DNA from: Hypsibius dujardini
Taxonomy: Eukaryota; Tardigrada; Eutardigrada; Parachela; Hypsibiidae
Reading direction: 5' to 3'
DNA length: 57,352 bases
Assembly: GCA_001579985.1 (NCBI GenBank)
Contig: LRSR01007827.1
Coordinates: 1 to 57,352 of the forward strand
Part shown: piece by piece, positions 1-10,971 of the stretch
Numbering within the stretch: position 1 is the stretch's first letter
Layout of the letters: each line of letters opens with the position of its first letter
Position numbers and translations under genes: made by a program
Notes under the pieces: model-generated
Told to the model about the DNA's origin: nothing
What the model saw: only the letters and a program-made list of their open reading frames with translations
Databases searched by the model: none

Positions 1-1
1 A

Positions 2-1168
<1,167 letters not shown>

Positions 1169-2108
1169 TATGTCAAGAACTGAATCGTCTGCATGCTTTC
1201 TCGTTATGCTTGGCGTGTTTACACTTACCGAAATCTTCCAGTTTTATGCTTTTATCCTCTACTGCTTTTATCTTTTATCTCATTTTAGTTTTGTGTATGG
1301 AGTGCGAACGGTCAGTTTAAAACTTCCAAGACCCGCGGTCGTGACCATTCACTCAGTTCTTGCGCTAGTGCTCGTACCGTGGTCGTATGAGACTGAAGTT
1401 AGTGTTGAATCCTACGAACCAGGCTTGCCTGACCGAAGTGCTGACTCAAAAATGTGTAAAAGGATTTGTCGGATGAAGTGTGCCATTTCGGAAGACTACT
1501 TTTGGATGGAGCGAATCCATTTCTATTTCTGTCTTACTCTTTTAACTGTTTACTTTTTTCTCTTGTGAATCGACGACAGCAGAACACGAATCGCGAGACT
1601 TCAAACTGGGACGTTAAGCGAGTTCCGAGAAAAGTCCATCCATGTTCCATACTATTGTCCGGCCAGAGTTTGTTCAGCTTTACACGTCAAAATCAAGTTA
1701 CACATGTGGCAGAAACATTGCACTGATCGAATTAAGCACTTTAACTCGACGGCTGTGTACAATAGCCATGCAACGAGTGTAATGGTTTAACTCGGTTAGC
1801 GCAAGGTTTTTGCTACGTGTACATTGTAGCAATCAACCGAGCCAATACACTCGACAATCAACCAATCGTTCTACCAATTCGTCCAGCAACCGAATCGGAC
1901 GGACCGGAAACTTCCGTTGCGGAAAACAAGAGTCAAACAACAGCTTGTGCTGATGGATTGTTTTTTATTTTCGCCAATCGAACCGTATTTGTGTTTTTTT
2001 TTCACAGGCTGCCGCTGCTGCTCTCCATTTCGATATTCCCCGCAGCACCAATCTCAAAGACAGATGAACGACAAATAAGAGAAATGCAACGATCCCAGAC
2101 GGTATTTA
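1169..2108. other. Spacer between ASPDH and RPLP2
   Basis: This stretch lies between the ASPDH stop and the 3' end of RPLP2. Open frames here have no recognisable domain or splice support. It contains one MITE-like hairpin element at 1699-1821, described separately, and otherwise nothing I can name. Confidence 0.6.
1699..1821. mobile_element. MITE-A copy 1 (about 123 bp hairpin element)
   Basis: A near-complete palindrome. The left end reads ACATGTGGCAGAAACATTGC and the right end is approximately its reverse complement (GCGCAAGGTTTTTGCTACGTGT). The ends start and finish with TA, which would fit a TA target site. Two further copies lie at 4815-4938 and 31217-31343. It has no coding capacity, so it would be a non-autonomous element. 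Confidence 0.8.
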
Positions 2109-2619
2109 TTAATCGAATAATCCAAAACCCATATCGTCATCCTCCTCGGGCTCTTCCTTCTTCTCCTCCTTCTTCTTGGGCTCTAAATGGGATTAACAAG
2201 CCAGAAATCAATCAGCAACAATTCGTCAGACAAGGAATGCATCGATCGATTGCTTGATTGATCGATTACTCACCCTCCTTCGCTGCAGGCTTAGCGGCAT
2301 CCTTGGCTGCGGCGGCGGGTGCGGCAGCTGCGGGGCCAGCCGCGGGGAGGGATGCGAGCTTCTTGGAGCCTGAAATGACAAAAACAGATTGATATCCGAA
2401 TGGGCAAACGAGAAAAAACAATCGTTGTAGTAAAAATAAGTTTTCACCTTCTGCTATCGTCGCCTCGATGTTCTTCCCCTTGAGCTTCTCCAGCACAAGT
2501 TTCACGCGGTTCTTGTCCGCATCGATTCCCACACTGCTGAGGATCTTCTCAATATCCGCTGCGGTGGGATTGGCATTGCCGCCGATCGTCACGAGGAGGT
2601 AAGCCGCGAGATAGCGCAT
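2109..2619 (-). CDS. RPLP2: 60S acidic ribosomal protein P2 (3 exons)
   Basis: Exons on the minus strand are 2619-2448, 2369-2274 and 2182-2109, all phase 1 junctions with GT/AG ends, giving 113 residues (the family is about 110-115). The N-terminus MRYLAAYLLVTIGGN is the dimerisation region of P1/P2 stalk proteins. It is followed by an Ala-rich hinge and an acidic tail ending in DDDMGFGLFD, the conserved element that recruits translational GTPases. The protein works in the lateral stalk of the large subunit. Upstream of the ATG on the minus strand is a CTGCAG that could be the 3' end of a 5'-UTR intron (inference). An AATAAA (2110-2105 on the minus strand) overlaps the stop codon, suggesting a very short 3' UTR. 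The gene is divergent from MED21. Confidence 0.97.
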
Positions 2620-3248
2620 GTTGGTCTGCAGCGGAAAATAAAATAATTAAACTTCCAAAGAGAAATTTTCCTCCGTTAAATAAAAACAAACTCCTTGCTC
2701 GGCCACGGATTGTCTGGACTTACGGATTAGGGATGTCACGGGGACTGTATCCGGAAACAGATGGAAGCACGACGAAGAGCTCTGAAGGAAGTTCACAAGG
2801 ATTTAGTCACGGAGAACCACACACAACCGAGGTCTTCTGTGTTGCACTTGCAGTCGGCTTCGTGGCTTCAGAACCGATGGAGCTGGCGTGCCGATAGTCA
2901 AGAATCACCAGCTCGGATATCAGGTTTCGGTTCTGACCGACCGGCTAACCGACCCGGCCGACTGCTTAGCCGACCAATCAGCTGCTCTGATGCTACTCAT
3001 GGTGATGAACACTGCAAAAAAGTCAAAATCGCTATTAAAGTTTGCTCCAAAACTGGTTGCTTTTTTTCACCTTTTGCAAATTTAAATTTGCGCTGTCGTC
3101 TGCCGATTGCCTGCCGCGGTCAGTGTGGCTTTTGAAACTTATTCTGGTCGTGGACTCTGGTGTGGATAATTTAAATTTGAAGCGAAAATAATTCGTGCTA
3201 CATTTATCATTGAAATTCCCCCACCTACCACTGCACAATCCGGCAACC
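2620..3248. promoter_or_regulatory. Divergent intergenic region RPLP2 / MED21
   Basis: About 630 bases separate the two start codons, so both promoters and the untranslated leaders must lie here. I see no confident TATA box or named site. The assignment as a shared promoter region is from gene orientation only. Confidence 0.5.
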
Positions 3249-4525
3249 ATGTGTGATCGCATCACGCAGGTACAGGATCAAGTTAATCAGGTATGGTACA
3301 TGCTGTTTGCGGACTGTTGGGGCGGCTGGGCGCCCGCCGGGCGAAGAGCGAACGAAAAGTTACGGAAACGGAGACGCTCCAATAGATCAATCAATCAGTC
3401 TCGCGAGCCTTGACGTCAATAGATCAATCAATCAGTCTCGCGAGTCTTGACGTCAATTGATCAATTAATCGACCACTCACACTAGTGATGTCGTCCGCAA
3501 TTGTACTACTGTACTACTGTAGATGTAGACCTGCCGGCAGATACTTTCCAAATCAATCGATCACTTGATCGAAATATGTGCTGAACACTCGTTGACTCAA
3601 GTCTTCAAGTTTGAGTTTTCCTTTCCAGCTTGCGGATCATATGTGCAACGCCGTCGGTATACTCCAACAACAGGTGCATCCCTCAATACTACCTGGACAT
3701 GATCAACTGTTTTCTACCGTTGTGAAGAACGAGAATTCCGATTTCAAGCCAAAAGGTAACTGCATACAGTACGAGGTAAAACTTTTAATTCGGCCAAATG
3801 AGGAAAGCAGGGGCGCACGTCTTCGCCAAATGACAACGAAGAGTACTAGTACTCACAAGGGATCGGAACGGTAGCCGACACGCCCATCTGCCTGAATTTG
3901 TTTTCACAGATAGTGAACTAAGTACACACATTTTAAAAATATATTTTGGCTGCCCTCGAGCCCTGGTCTTGGCGAAAACAAAATCGAAAGTTGCTTTATT
4001 GCATTAACCGCTTAACGATTCACTTCAGTGGTTGATTGCTTGATCTAGTCTTATTTACAGCTAGATTATATTTTTTCCATGTACAATTTTCAAAGGGGGA
4101 ATCCATAATGTCTTCGCTTTAAGGGAACCGCAAAATTTCTAGCGGGCATCTTCGTTCTCTTCTTTCAGATCTTCCGCCCCTCTTTGCAACGCTAATAACG
4201 CGTGCGATTAAGGAACTGGACGTGATGATTGACCGGCTTCCGAACGACGATCAGACACTAGAACCTGATGTAAATAAAGGATGATTGTTAATTTTATGGC
4301 GACTTGCATAGAACGCCACAATTTTCCAAGTAACAAGTCGCGTTACTTTTATTGCAGGTCGCCTACATCGAAAAGCTGAATCAAGTCAACCGAGAAGCGG
4401 CCCGCATTTTCACTTCCACTACCGAAGCGAGCCAGCGTCTGCTGGACAAAATTCAGACGTCCCTGAAAGAGATTTCCGAATGTGAAATGGACATCGACCG
4501 GCGGCATGCTGGAGCGAAGTCCTGA
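3249..4525 (+). CDS. MED21: Mediator complex subunit 21 (4 exons)
   Basis: Exons are 3249-3290, 3629-3755, 4169-4269 and 4358-4525, giving 145 residues, close to the usual animal length. The start MCDRITQVQDQVNQ and the following LADHMCNAVGILQQ match the MED21 N-terminal signature. The central LFATLITRAIKELDVMIDRLP and the helical C-terminal region (YIEKLNQVNREAA through LLDKIQTSLKEI) follow in order. MED21 forms a long coiled-coil heterodimer with MED7 in the Mediator middle module and bridges activators and RNA polymerase II in the nucleus. All junctions keep frame. Intron 1 contains a 38-base tandem repeat. The last residues are lineage-specific. Confidence 0.95.
3380..3471. repeat. 38-bp tandem repeat in MED21 intron 1
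   Basis: Two nearly identical 38-base units beginning CAATAGATCAATCAATCAGT and ending CTTGACGT, followed by a partial third unit. It contains the TTGATTGA-like motif that recurs across the window. Confidence 0.8.
3858..3995. repeat. Dispersed repeat B, copy 1
   Basis: Related to 31893-32045. Both share a GATCGGAACG/GAGTCGGAACGG start, a TGAATTTGTTTT core and a GCCCTCGAGCCCTGGTCTTGGC-like stretch followed by AACAAAATCGAAAG. It lies in MED21 intron 2. The element type is unknown. Confidence 0.6.
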
Positions 4526-5526
4526 CTCGTGGAATGAGCAATTGCAGCCAGATTCCTTTCTCTATTTGCTCAGAGAACTTTTTTTTCTCACGGATCCAAC
4601 CGCGCCGAACTTTTTATTTTTTTTCCCGTATGAAGATTGTATGAACATTTCACATGGTACATGATACAGACGTTGCAAAAGCGACTGATTGTCGCGAAAA
4701 GGGCAGGAATGGTAGTACAAAATTTCGTTTGACTATAAAGAATGAAGATTTCACCCTTCAAACGAACGATGGGTGCTTGAAGTCGTTGGGATGCGATGGC
4801 AAGCAACAATAAACTACACACGTGGCAAAAACCTTGCGCTAACCGAATTAAACACTTTAACTCGGTACTGTGTTTAACAGCCATGCAACGAGTGTAATGG
4901 TTTGACTCGGTTAGCGCAAAGTTTTTGCCGCGTGTGTAAACTGAAACTAAATTAAAAATTTAGTAGCTAATTTTTTAGTTTAGTTGACTGAAAAAAAGAA
5001 CTAAAATCAAAAGTTCCTAAATATTTAAATTAAAACCGCTGAATATTTAAATTTGAAAAAAAATTCTAGTACTAGTATTATTTATATATATTTAATACAA
5101 TGTACCACACTTGCAGCTTTAGTCAACTAATTTTGGCTCAAACTAGAGTAAAAGTTACGAGTAACTTAACATAAACTAATAATCCGTAGTAACTAATTTT
5201 TAGGTGAATAATAAAAACTAATTACTGTTACTGGTAATTGACTAATTTCAGTTTTGGCCATCCCTAGCCGCTCAGATTTTTAGGGAAATTGTCGTCGGCA
5301 GGCGGTTCCTTCTCTCACCGTCACAACGGGTCGGTTTCAGCTCAAGCTTTCCGCTCCGCATTGGCTAGTAACATTTAAACTCCACCCACGTCTGACGTCA
5401 CACACGGCGTGCGCTTAGCCAACGTGCCGCACGTTGAATTGAGAGTCTTGCATTTGCCACAGCTGCTCTCGGCTCTTCTGTGTGTCGTTCTCTATCGTTT
5501 TGGGTCTTCGCGGGTTTTCATCCAAA
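4526..5526. other. Spacer MED21-RPL5 with AT-rich repeat
   Basis: This stretch holds MITE-A copy 2 (4815-4938), then an AT-rich stretch at about 4945-5265 made of TAGTTAACTAATTTTTAG-like words. Similar words recur around 32760-32900 and 34015-34245, inside introns of the receptor gene. The last 200 bases should contain the RPL5 promoter. I see no gene here. Confidence 0.6.
4815..4938. mobile_element. MITE-A copy 2
   Basis: The best-preserved copy. The left terminus ACACACGTGGCAAAAACCTT and the right terminus, read on the minus strand as ACACACGCGGCAAAAACTTT, form inverted repeats of about 31 bases. Most of the interior is also self-complementary. Flanked by TA on both sides. Confidence 0.85.
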
Positions 5527-7413
5527 ATGGTACGTATTCCCCGCATCCCCTGCCCGGAAGTCTGACCCGGCATGAAATTTACCTCCGGATTCTCCCCATA
5601 GGCGTTCGTCAAAGTCGTCAAGAGCAAGGCGTATTTCAAGCGATTCCAAGTCAAGTTCCGACGACGACGAGGTAAACGCTCCAGCAAAAAATTCCATCTT
5701 TTCCTCATTGTCTTTTTTCCAGAGGGGAAGACCGATTACCAGGCTCGCAAAGCCCTGATCACACAGGACAAGAATAAGTACAACACCCCCAAGTATCGGA
5801 TCGTCGCCCGCTTCACCAACAAGGACATCAGCGTGCAGGTGAGCGAGAGGAACAACCGATCCGTTTCCCGACATCCTCGAGGGAATGACGAAATTTTAGT
5901 TCGGTTTAACCGTGGGATCTTTAGATCATTTGGGCCACTATTGAAGGAGATAAGGTCATCGCTGCTGCGTATGCCCACGAACTCGTTCGCTTCGGCATCA
6001 AAAACGGTCTGACCAACTACGCGGCGGCTTATGCCACCGGTCTCCTGGTTGCTCGGAGGGTGCGTGTTTCGTGTTGGAGGTCATACTTGCCTGGCGTTTT
6101 ATTTGCTTTTGACCGTGGGATCGGGTTGTGATTACAGCTTCTGAAGAAACTGAAGCTGGACAAGGTCTATGAGGGCACCACCGAGATCAACGGCGAGGAG
6201 ACCCACACTGAGGATGTCGCGGGAAAGCCTGGTGCGTTCAAGTGCTATCTGGATGTCGGACTGAGCCGGACCACCACGGGAGCCAAGCTGTTCGCCGTAA
6301 TGAAGGGCGCCGTCGATGGTGGCCTGAACATCCCCCACAGGTGAGACTTCTGTTTTGGTTGCGAATTTGCATTGGTTGATTGCTCACTTGGTTGATTGAT
6401 CACTTGGTTGATTGGTCACTTGGTTGATTGGTCACTTGGTTGATTGGTCACTTTGTTGTCCCTGTGTTGGTCTAATAGATCGATTCAGTGATTGTAACTG
6501 TATTACTGCCTTGTTTCTGGCTGGTCTCTCACAGTCGCAAAGTGTTTTTATGGATCTCATTTAGCTGATTCGATCGACGGTCATGAAGATTGTTCCATCT
6601 GCTCGAACATTTCCAAGGCTAAGTTTTGTTTTGGCTGAGTTTCTGTTTCGCATTTGGTGGGACCTTTTATTGATTGATTGTTGGAACAATTAAAGTTGAA
6701 GGAATAGCTGAAGTCAGTCTGTGGAGTGGTTCATGAATTTGCTCCCATGTCTGACTGGTATCAGTATTGGCTAACGGATTGACATCTTATTTCAGCAACC
6801 GTCGCTTCCCTGGCTATAATGCAGAGGATAAGAAGTTCGACGCTGAAGTACACCGGAAACACATTTTTGGTGGACACGTTGCTAATTACATGAAGGAACT
6901 CAAGGTGGGTCAATGCTTTCCTAAACGTTGAACTTGTTTCCCGGCTGATTAAAAACTGGATACTGATTGTTCTATTTAGGAAGCCGATGAGGACCTTTTC
7001 AAGAAGCAGTTTTCCCGTTTCATCAAGGATGGTATCACGGCTGATGGTGTAAGTCTCTCTCGGCCGTAACCCATGAAATTTTCTCGTTTTTGATGGGGTT
7101 GCGTTCTTATTTAATTTCTATCGGACTCGTTTCAGTTGGAAGCCCTGTACAAGGCCGCTCATGCCAAGATCCGAGCAAACCCCGCCGCTGTGAAGAAGGA
7201 ACACAAGAAGCCTGCCACGAAAAGACGGTGAGTATTTTCCTCTGTTCGCAATTCAGTTTTAAACATAGGGTTGCTTACACACACATGGTTGATGTTTGCG
7301 GTTTGTCCCATTACAGATGGAACAGGGCGAAGCTCTCCAAGTTGGAGAAGAAGAACCGTGTTGCGCAGAAGAAAGCCCACTTTAAGAAGCAGAGCGGTCA
7401 GGGAGACGAATGA
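5527..7413 (+). CDS. RPL5: 60S ribosomal protein L5 (uL18), 9 exons
   Basis: Exon 1 is only the ATG (5527-5529). It is followed by 5602-5671, 5723-5838, 5925-6059, 6138-6340, 6796-6904, 6980-7048, 7136-7227 and 7317-7413. The product is 297 residues, the same as the human protein. Diagnostic stretches in order are [47 protein letters not shown]-type [27 protein letters not shown] and the basic C-terminus [20 protein letters not shown]. The protein binds 5S rRNA and forms the 5S RNP with RPL11 before assembly into the 60S subunit. An ATG-only first coding exon is common in ribosomal protein genes. A candidate AATAAA lies at 7508-7513. A solitary 5S rRNA gene lies only 2.3 kb downstream, probably by chance. 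Confidence 0.98.
6371..6461. repeat. 16-bp minisatellite in RPL5 intron 5
   Basis: About five consecutive units of CACTTGGTTGATTGGT with slight variation. The same TTGATTGA word family occurs at many other places in the window. Confidence 0.85.
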
Positions 7414-8017
7414 GCGTCTCTTGCGGATATTCTGTTTTATTGCTGCGTGAGAAAAAATCATCCCGGCCTCTGTTGTTGGTTGTACTTGGAAAATTAATCA
7501 CGCTGCGAATAAACTGGTATTCCGTTTCCCGTGGAGTTCAACCGTGTGGTCGTTCTCATTATGAAAGAATGAAAGAAACACTAGGAGTTCGTGCGGCTGC
7601 GATTGAGAGGTAGCACTGTTAGAACGGACGAAATCGGAATCAGCCAGAACGTGGACGATGAAACGGTGACTGGCTGTGGATAGAGGCAACGTCTATCGCA
7701 CTTTATTATAGGCGGATAGTGGATACTGCTTGCTCGTATTGGCAATCACGACCGATATGGGTTTCTCATGACGTTATTCTGTTAGTTCGATTCATTTCCT
7801 TACGAGGCCCCTCCATATATTTCAACAGAAATACCTCAAACATCTTGAGAGAGAGAGAATGCTAATCATAGCGTGTTTCGGCAAGCAAACCGAGAAGAGC
7901 AAGAAATGGACAGTTTCTGTTAATCAACCAATCAAATCATCGACTTTCACACAGATACTATGTAGCGACGAAAGGATAACACCAGGCGCGTTAAGCCGAG
8001 TCTGCGCAACCTGCAGA
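7414..8017. other. Convergent 3' region RPL5 / NAA40
   Basis: The two genes end toward each other. RPL5 has an AATAAA at 7508-7513, and a TTTATT at 7702-7707 would serve as AATAAA for NAA40 on the minus strand. No further gene is seen. Confidence 0.6.
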
Positions 8018-8653
8018 TCAGCCAAACGTCGGTTTACTGAAGATGTAATGCGGTTCCGGTTCCTCTCGCGCCGGCGACGTCTCGTCATACGTATACCCGC
8101 AGTCCATGTAGAAGTTTATGGCCCGCTGATTCAGCCGCAGCACCGTCAGCACCACCTTCTTCATCTTCCACTGCAGCGAGAGGGCCTCGAGCGCGGCCAT
8201 CACCCGTCGCCCGATCTGCTCCGACCGGTAGAGCGCCTCCACCTGCAGCTCGTAGCAGTAGACCACCTCCACGCCGTAGTCCACCACGAAGCGGAAATGG
8301 CAGAAGCCCGCGAGGCTGCTGTTGGCGTAGTCTTTGGCGATGAGGTACCACGCGTCCGGCTCGGTCATCTCATTGTACTTGGCTTTCCCGTTCCAGCCCC
8401 ATGAGCACGCCTCGTAGTGCTCCTTCATATTGCGCTCCACCAGTGTGAACATCCACTCGATGATGTGCGGCTCCCGCTCCCGCAGCGTGCCCACGCGGAA
8501 ACACTCGAGGGTGATCTCCCGGTCCTTGCTCGTGGTGAAGACGCGCTGCTCCGCGGTCAGACAGGACGTCGGATCGCTTTGGCTGTTGGCCTCCTGGACG
8601 CGACGCTCCGCGGTGTAGAGACGTCCGCCCATGGCTTTTCGCGCGCGCTTCAT
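8018..8653 (-). CDS. NAA40: N-alpha-acetyltransferase 40 (NatD), single exon
   Basis: An uninterrupted 211-residue frame, unusual among its intron-rich neighbours and possibly a retrocopy or a gene that lost its introns. The order of conserved blocks matches NatD. A leader helix with TLECFRVG comes first, followed by YEACSWGWNGKAK, AWYLIAKDY, FCHFRFVVDYG, and CYELQVE (the catalytic-site strand). RSEQIGRRVM comes next; this is the Q/RxxGxxG/A acetyl-CoA pyrophosphate-binding turn. MKKVVLTVLRLNQRAINFY then closes the GNAT fold. NatD acetylates the N-terminal serine of histones H4 and H2A. I use the ATG at 8653; an internal Met eight codons later is possible. The upstream 100 bases contain repeated GGGTGTCCGA words of unknown meaning. 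The C-terminus ends soon after the GNAT domain. Confidence 0.93.
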   Translation of the reverse strand: MKRARKAMGGRLYTAERRVQEANSQSDPTSCLTAEQRVFTTSKDREITLECFRVGTLREREPHIIEWMFTLVERNMKEHYEACSWGWNGKAKYNEMTEPDAWYLIAKDYANSSLAGFCHFRFVVDYGVEVVYCYELQVEALYRSEQIGRRVMAALEALSLQWKMKKVVLTVLRLNQRAINFYMDCGYTYDETSPAREEPEPHYIFSKPTFG

Positions 8654-9724
8654 GGGGTGTCCGAGTCCAGCAGCCCGGGGTGTCCGAATTAGAGCCCGTC
8701 CCGGGTGTCCGAGTTCGAGCCAAATTCACGGCGGCAGTGGGCCGAGTTTGAGCCAAATTAATACATGCTTACAACGTGTGGTCCTGTGGTCGCACCACCC
8801 ACCAGCCTTTTCACGGCGAGGCTCCAGCAATCAAATCAAAAGGACACCACTAGTGTGGTCCTGTGGTCGCGAGGCCTTCCAGCAATACTAATAGCACAGT
8901 CAATCAATCAAATCAACGGAATACTGACAGTTGATTGACGAACGAGCAACAGCTGTTTCATCAGCTCCCATTTTGCAGCATTCCTGCTCTAATTTCTGGG
9001 TAGAATGCAGAAATAAATTCCGTATGATTCAGATTAATAAAGGTAGCGTTGAGGAAAACTCTGGCGGTCGGGATGAAGGCACTTTTCAGTAGTGGGAAAA
9101 ATACTATAATTTTGCAGGCAAAAAATAGAAGTTCTGCTGTGTGTGTGTGTGTGGTGTGTGTGGGTGAGCGATTCCAAATGGAGCAGCACGAGAGCAGTGA
9201 AGTAGATTGGCAGTAATGTGTGTGCGAGTGATGATGGAAACCGAAGGCGGCCTTTGCTCAAAGAGAGAGAAGGAGAGGATATTAAAAGATAAGGATAGGA
9301 TAATAAATTCGGTTTGCCGTCGGGGGCCAAAATATGAGACGGCGCGAGCGGAAAAAGAAGAGGGAATTAAAATTCGATTATTTCGCGAAGTGAAATCCGA
9401 AGTAAGTCGACCGACGACGACTCGCCTGTTCTGCAGCTGCGTTTACAGGTTGATTGATTTGCCACCATAAGACAGTCCCTTCAACTATCAACGTCGTATA
9501 GAGCGACCAATCAATCAACCGATCAATTCATCGGCCAAATGGTGCAGGAAATTAATCCTTTAAAGCTCAGCCGATGAACAATCGATGAATCACTTCCCTT
9601 CAGCTTGGCGTGTTTGTTCGAAGATCTCCCAGATATGGACAGTCTTCCCAGGCAATTACGTTGTTGATTAACAAATTTAAAATGGGAAATTTTAAGCTTG
9701 ATAATCAAAATAATGAAAGTGTTT
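8654..9724. other. Spacer NAA40-5S rRNA
   Basis: The NAA40 promoter should lie at the left side. There are two copies of GTGTGGTCCTGTGGTCGC (about 8775 and 8852) with AGGC/CCAGCAATCAAATC-like words after each, GGGTGTCCGA repeats at 8655-8710 and a GT-rich run near 9139-9165. No coding region is supported. Confidence 0.55.
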
Positions 9725-9842
9725 GCCTGCGACCATACCACGTAGAATGCTCCCGATCCCGTTCGATCTCGGAAGATAAGCTGCGTCGGGCCCGGTTAGT
9801 ACTTAGATGGGTGACCGCTTGGGAACACCGGGTGTTGCAGGC
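9725..9842 (+). rRNA. 5S ribosomal RNA gene (solitary copy)
   Basis: 118 bases that align end to end with animal 5S rRNA. The termini GCCTGC and GCAGGC pair perfectly (helix I). CATACCACG, GATCTCGGAAG and GGTTAGTACTTAGATGGG are the standard internal blocks, and TGACCGCTTGGGAACACCGG closes the 3' half. The CGTAG near position 17 pairs with CTGCG in the A-box region through one G-U pair, so the fold is kept. A short T run at 9846-9850 follows, as expected for RNA polymerase III termination. The internal control region replaces the transcript's upstream promoter. Only one copy is seen here. Whether it is expressed or a dispersed variant cannot be told from sequence alone. Confidence 0.95.
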
Positions 9843-10971
9843 ATCCTTTTTCTATTTCTTTGCGCCTAACAGCATTTTCAATTTTATTTCTTTATTTACG
9901 AGTGGTTATCCAACTATTTTACAATGATTTTCCGTACAGTTTCTGCAGCTCTTGTAGGTTCTCACAAGAGGCGCAAACGATCAATTTCGGTCCGGACTCA
10001 CAGTTCCGCCCCCTGACGTCCAAATATTTTTCTGCTGACGCCAATTGATTTCAAATAGAACTTAGAACTTATAGGCGTGAAGAAAGGTTAATTCTTCATA
10101 TTTTCGGAATCGATATTTTGGCTGGAAGAAAACGGCACTCTTCCAGAGCGCTTTTCGACCTTCAAAGTGTCTTTCCGGCCAAACCGAACAACAGGGGGAG
10201 CCATTATTAAATCTTATAACATGCCATCAACTTCCAACCTTGACTAAAAAAATGCGGTGGTTCCACACGCAGCTATACTGCCCCGTCGGAGTAGCAACTG
10301 GCAGCATCGATGTATGCCGTATTTACATAAATACTGTGCATAAATCACAGAAAAATAAATTAAGTAACGGAGTGGCTCTTTTACCTCCATTTTTGGGGCC
10401 AATAGAGCCCCGGCTATTTTACCCCTCTCATGCTGTCCGATAAAATGACCGGGGTGCTATTGGGCCCATGCATCATATAATGGAGGGTTAAATAGCCGTA
10501 GCCAAATAGCCATTCAGTAAGGACCACATAGAAGTTCAAGCACCCTTAGTGAATGTGAACCGCGCATCCACAGGAAAAGTACGAGGTAAAGGCCGTTAAC
10601 CAGGCCGTTTTAGAAATCGTAACTTAATCAGGCCGGTTTTTTTCATCGTTGATTTCCCGGGGCTGCAGTGCTGCCATGCCATAGCAGATGGCAAACCTTG
10701 AGCCAAACAATTACAGTCAGCAATAATAATTCACACAACGACTACTCATATACAGAATACTGTCGTCTGTACTGTCGTCGTAAAAACTAGAACACTCGTA
10801 ATACTCGGGAAAACCTGTTCCTTTACGTTGATTAACTAACATTTTTTATACACATCGGCCATAGTATAAGGCGAAACAACCGTTAACATTCGTCTCACTG
10901 AACACGGTGCAACAATAACAACAACAACTGACATTTACCTTACAACCGAAAAAATACATCATCCAGCAAAA
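9843..10971. other. Spacer with fold-back at 10375-10495
   Basis: No gene is supported between the 5S gene and the GIN-like gene. At 10375-10495 a left arm with TTTTACCTCCATTTTTGGGG and CCAATAGAGCCCCGGC is answered on the other strand by TTAACCCTCCATTATATG and CCCAATAGCACCCCGG. This is an imperfect hairpin typical of a MITE. The last 100 bases should contain the promoter and leader of the next gene. Confidence 0.55.

Noticed and set aside
3035-3265. Minus-strand frame in the RPLP2/MED21 spacer
   Set aside because: Overlaps the MED21 start and has no recognisable features.
6341-6795. Intron-encoded snoRNA in RPL5 (vertebrate RPL5 hosts one)
   Set aside because: I looked for paired C/D boxes and H/ACA motifs and found no convincing set; the intron is mostly a minisatellite and AT-rich text.
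8085-8756. Extra frames overlapping NAA40 (Arg/Ala/Gly-rich)
   Set aside because: Shadow frames of a GC-rich coding exon; the NatD frame explains the region.
9207-9470. Plus-strand frame before the 5S gene
   Set aside because: Lys/Glu/Arg-rich without a domain and starting in a GT-rich repeat; no splice or homology support.
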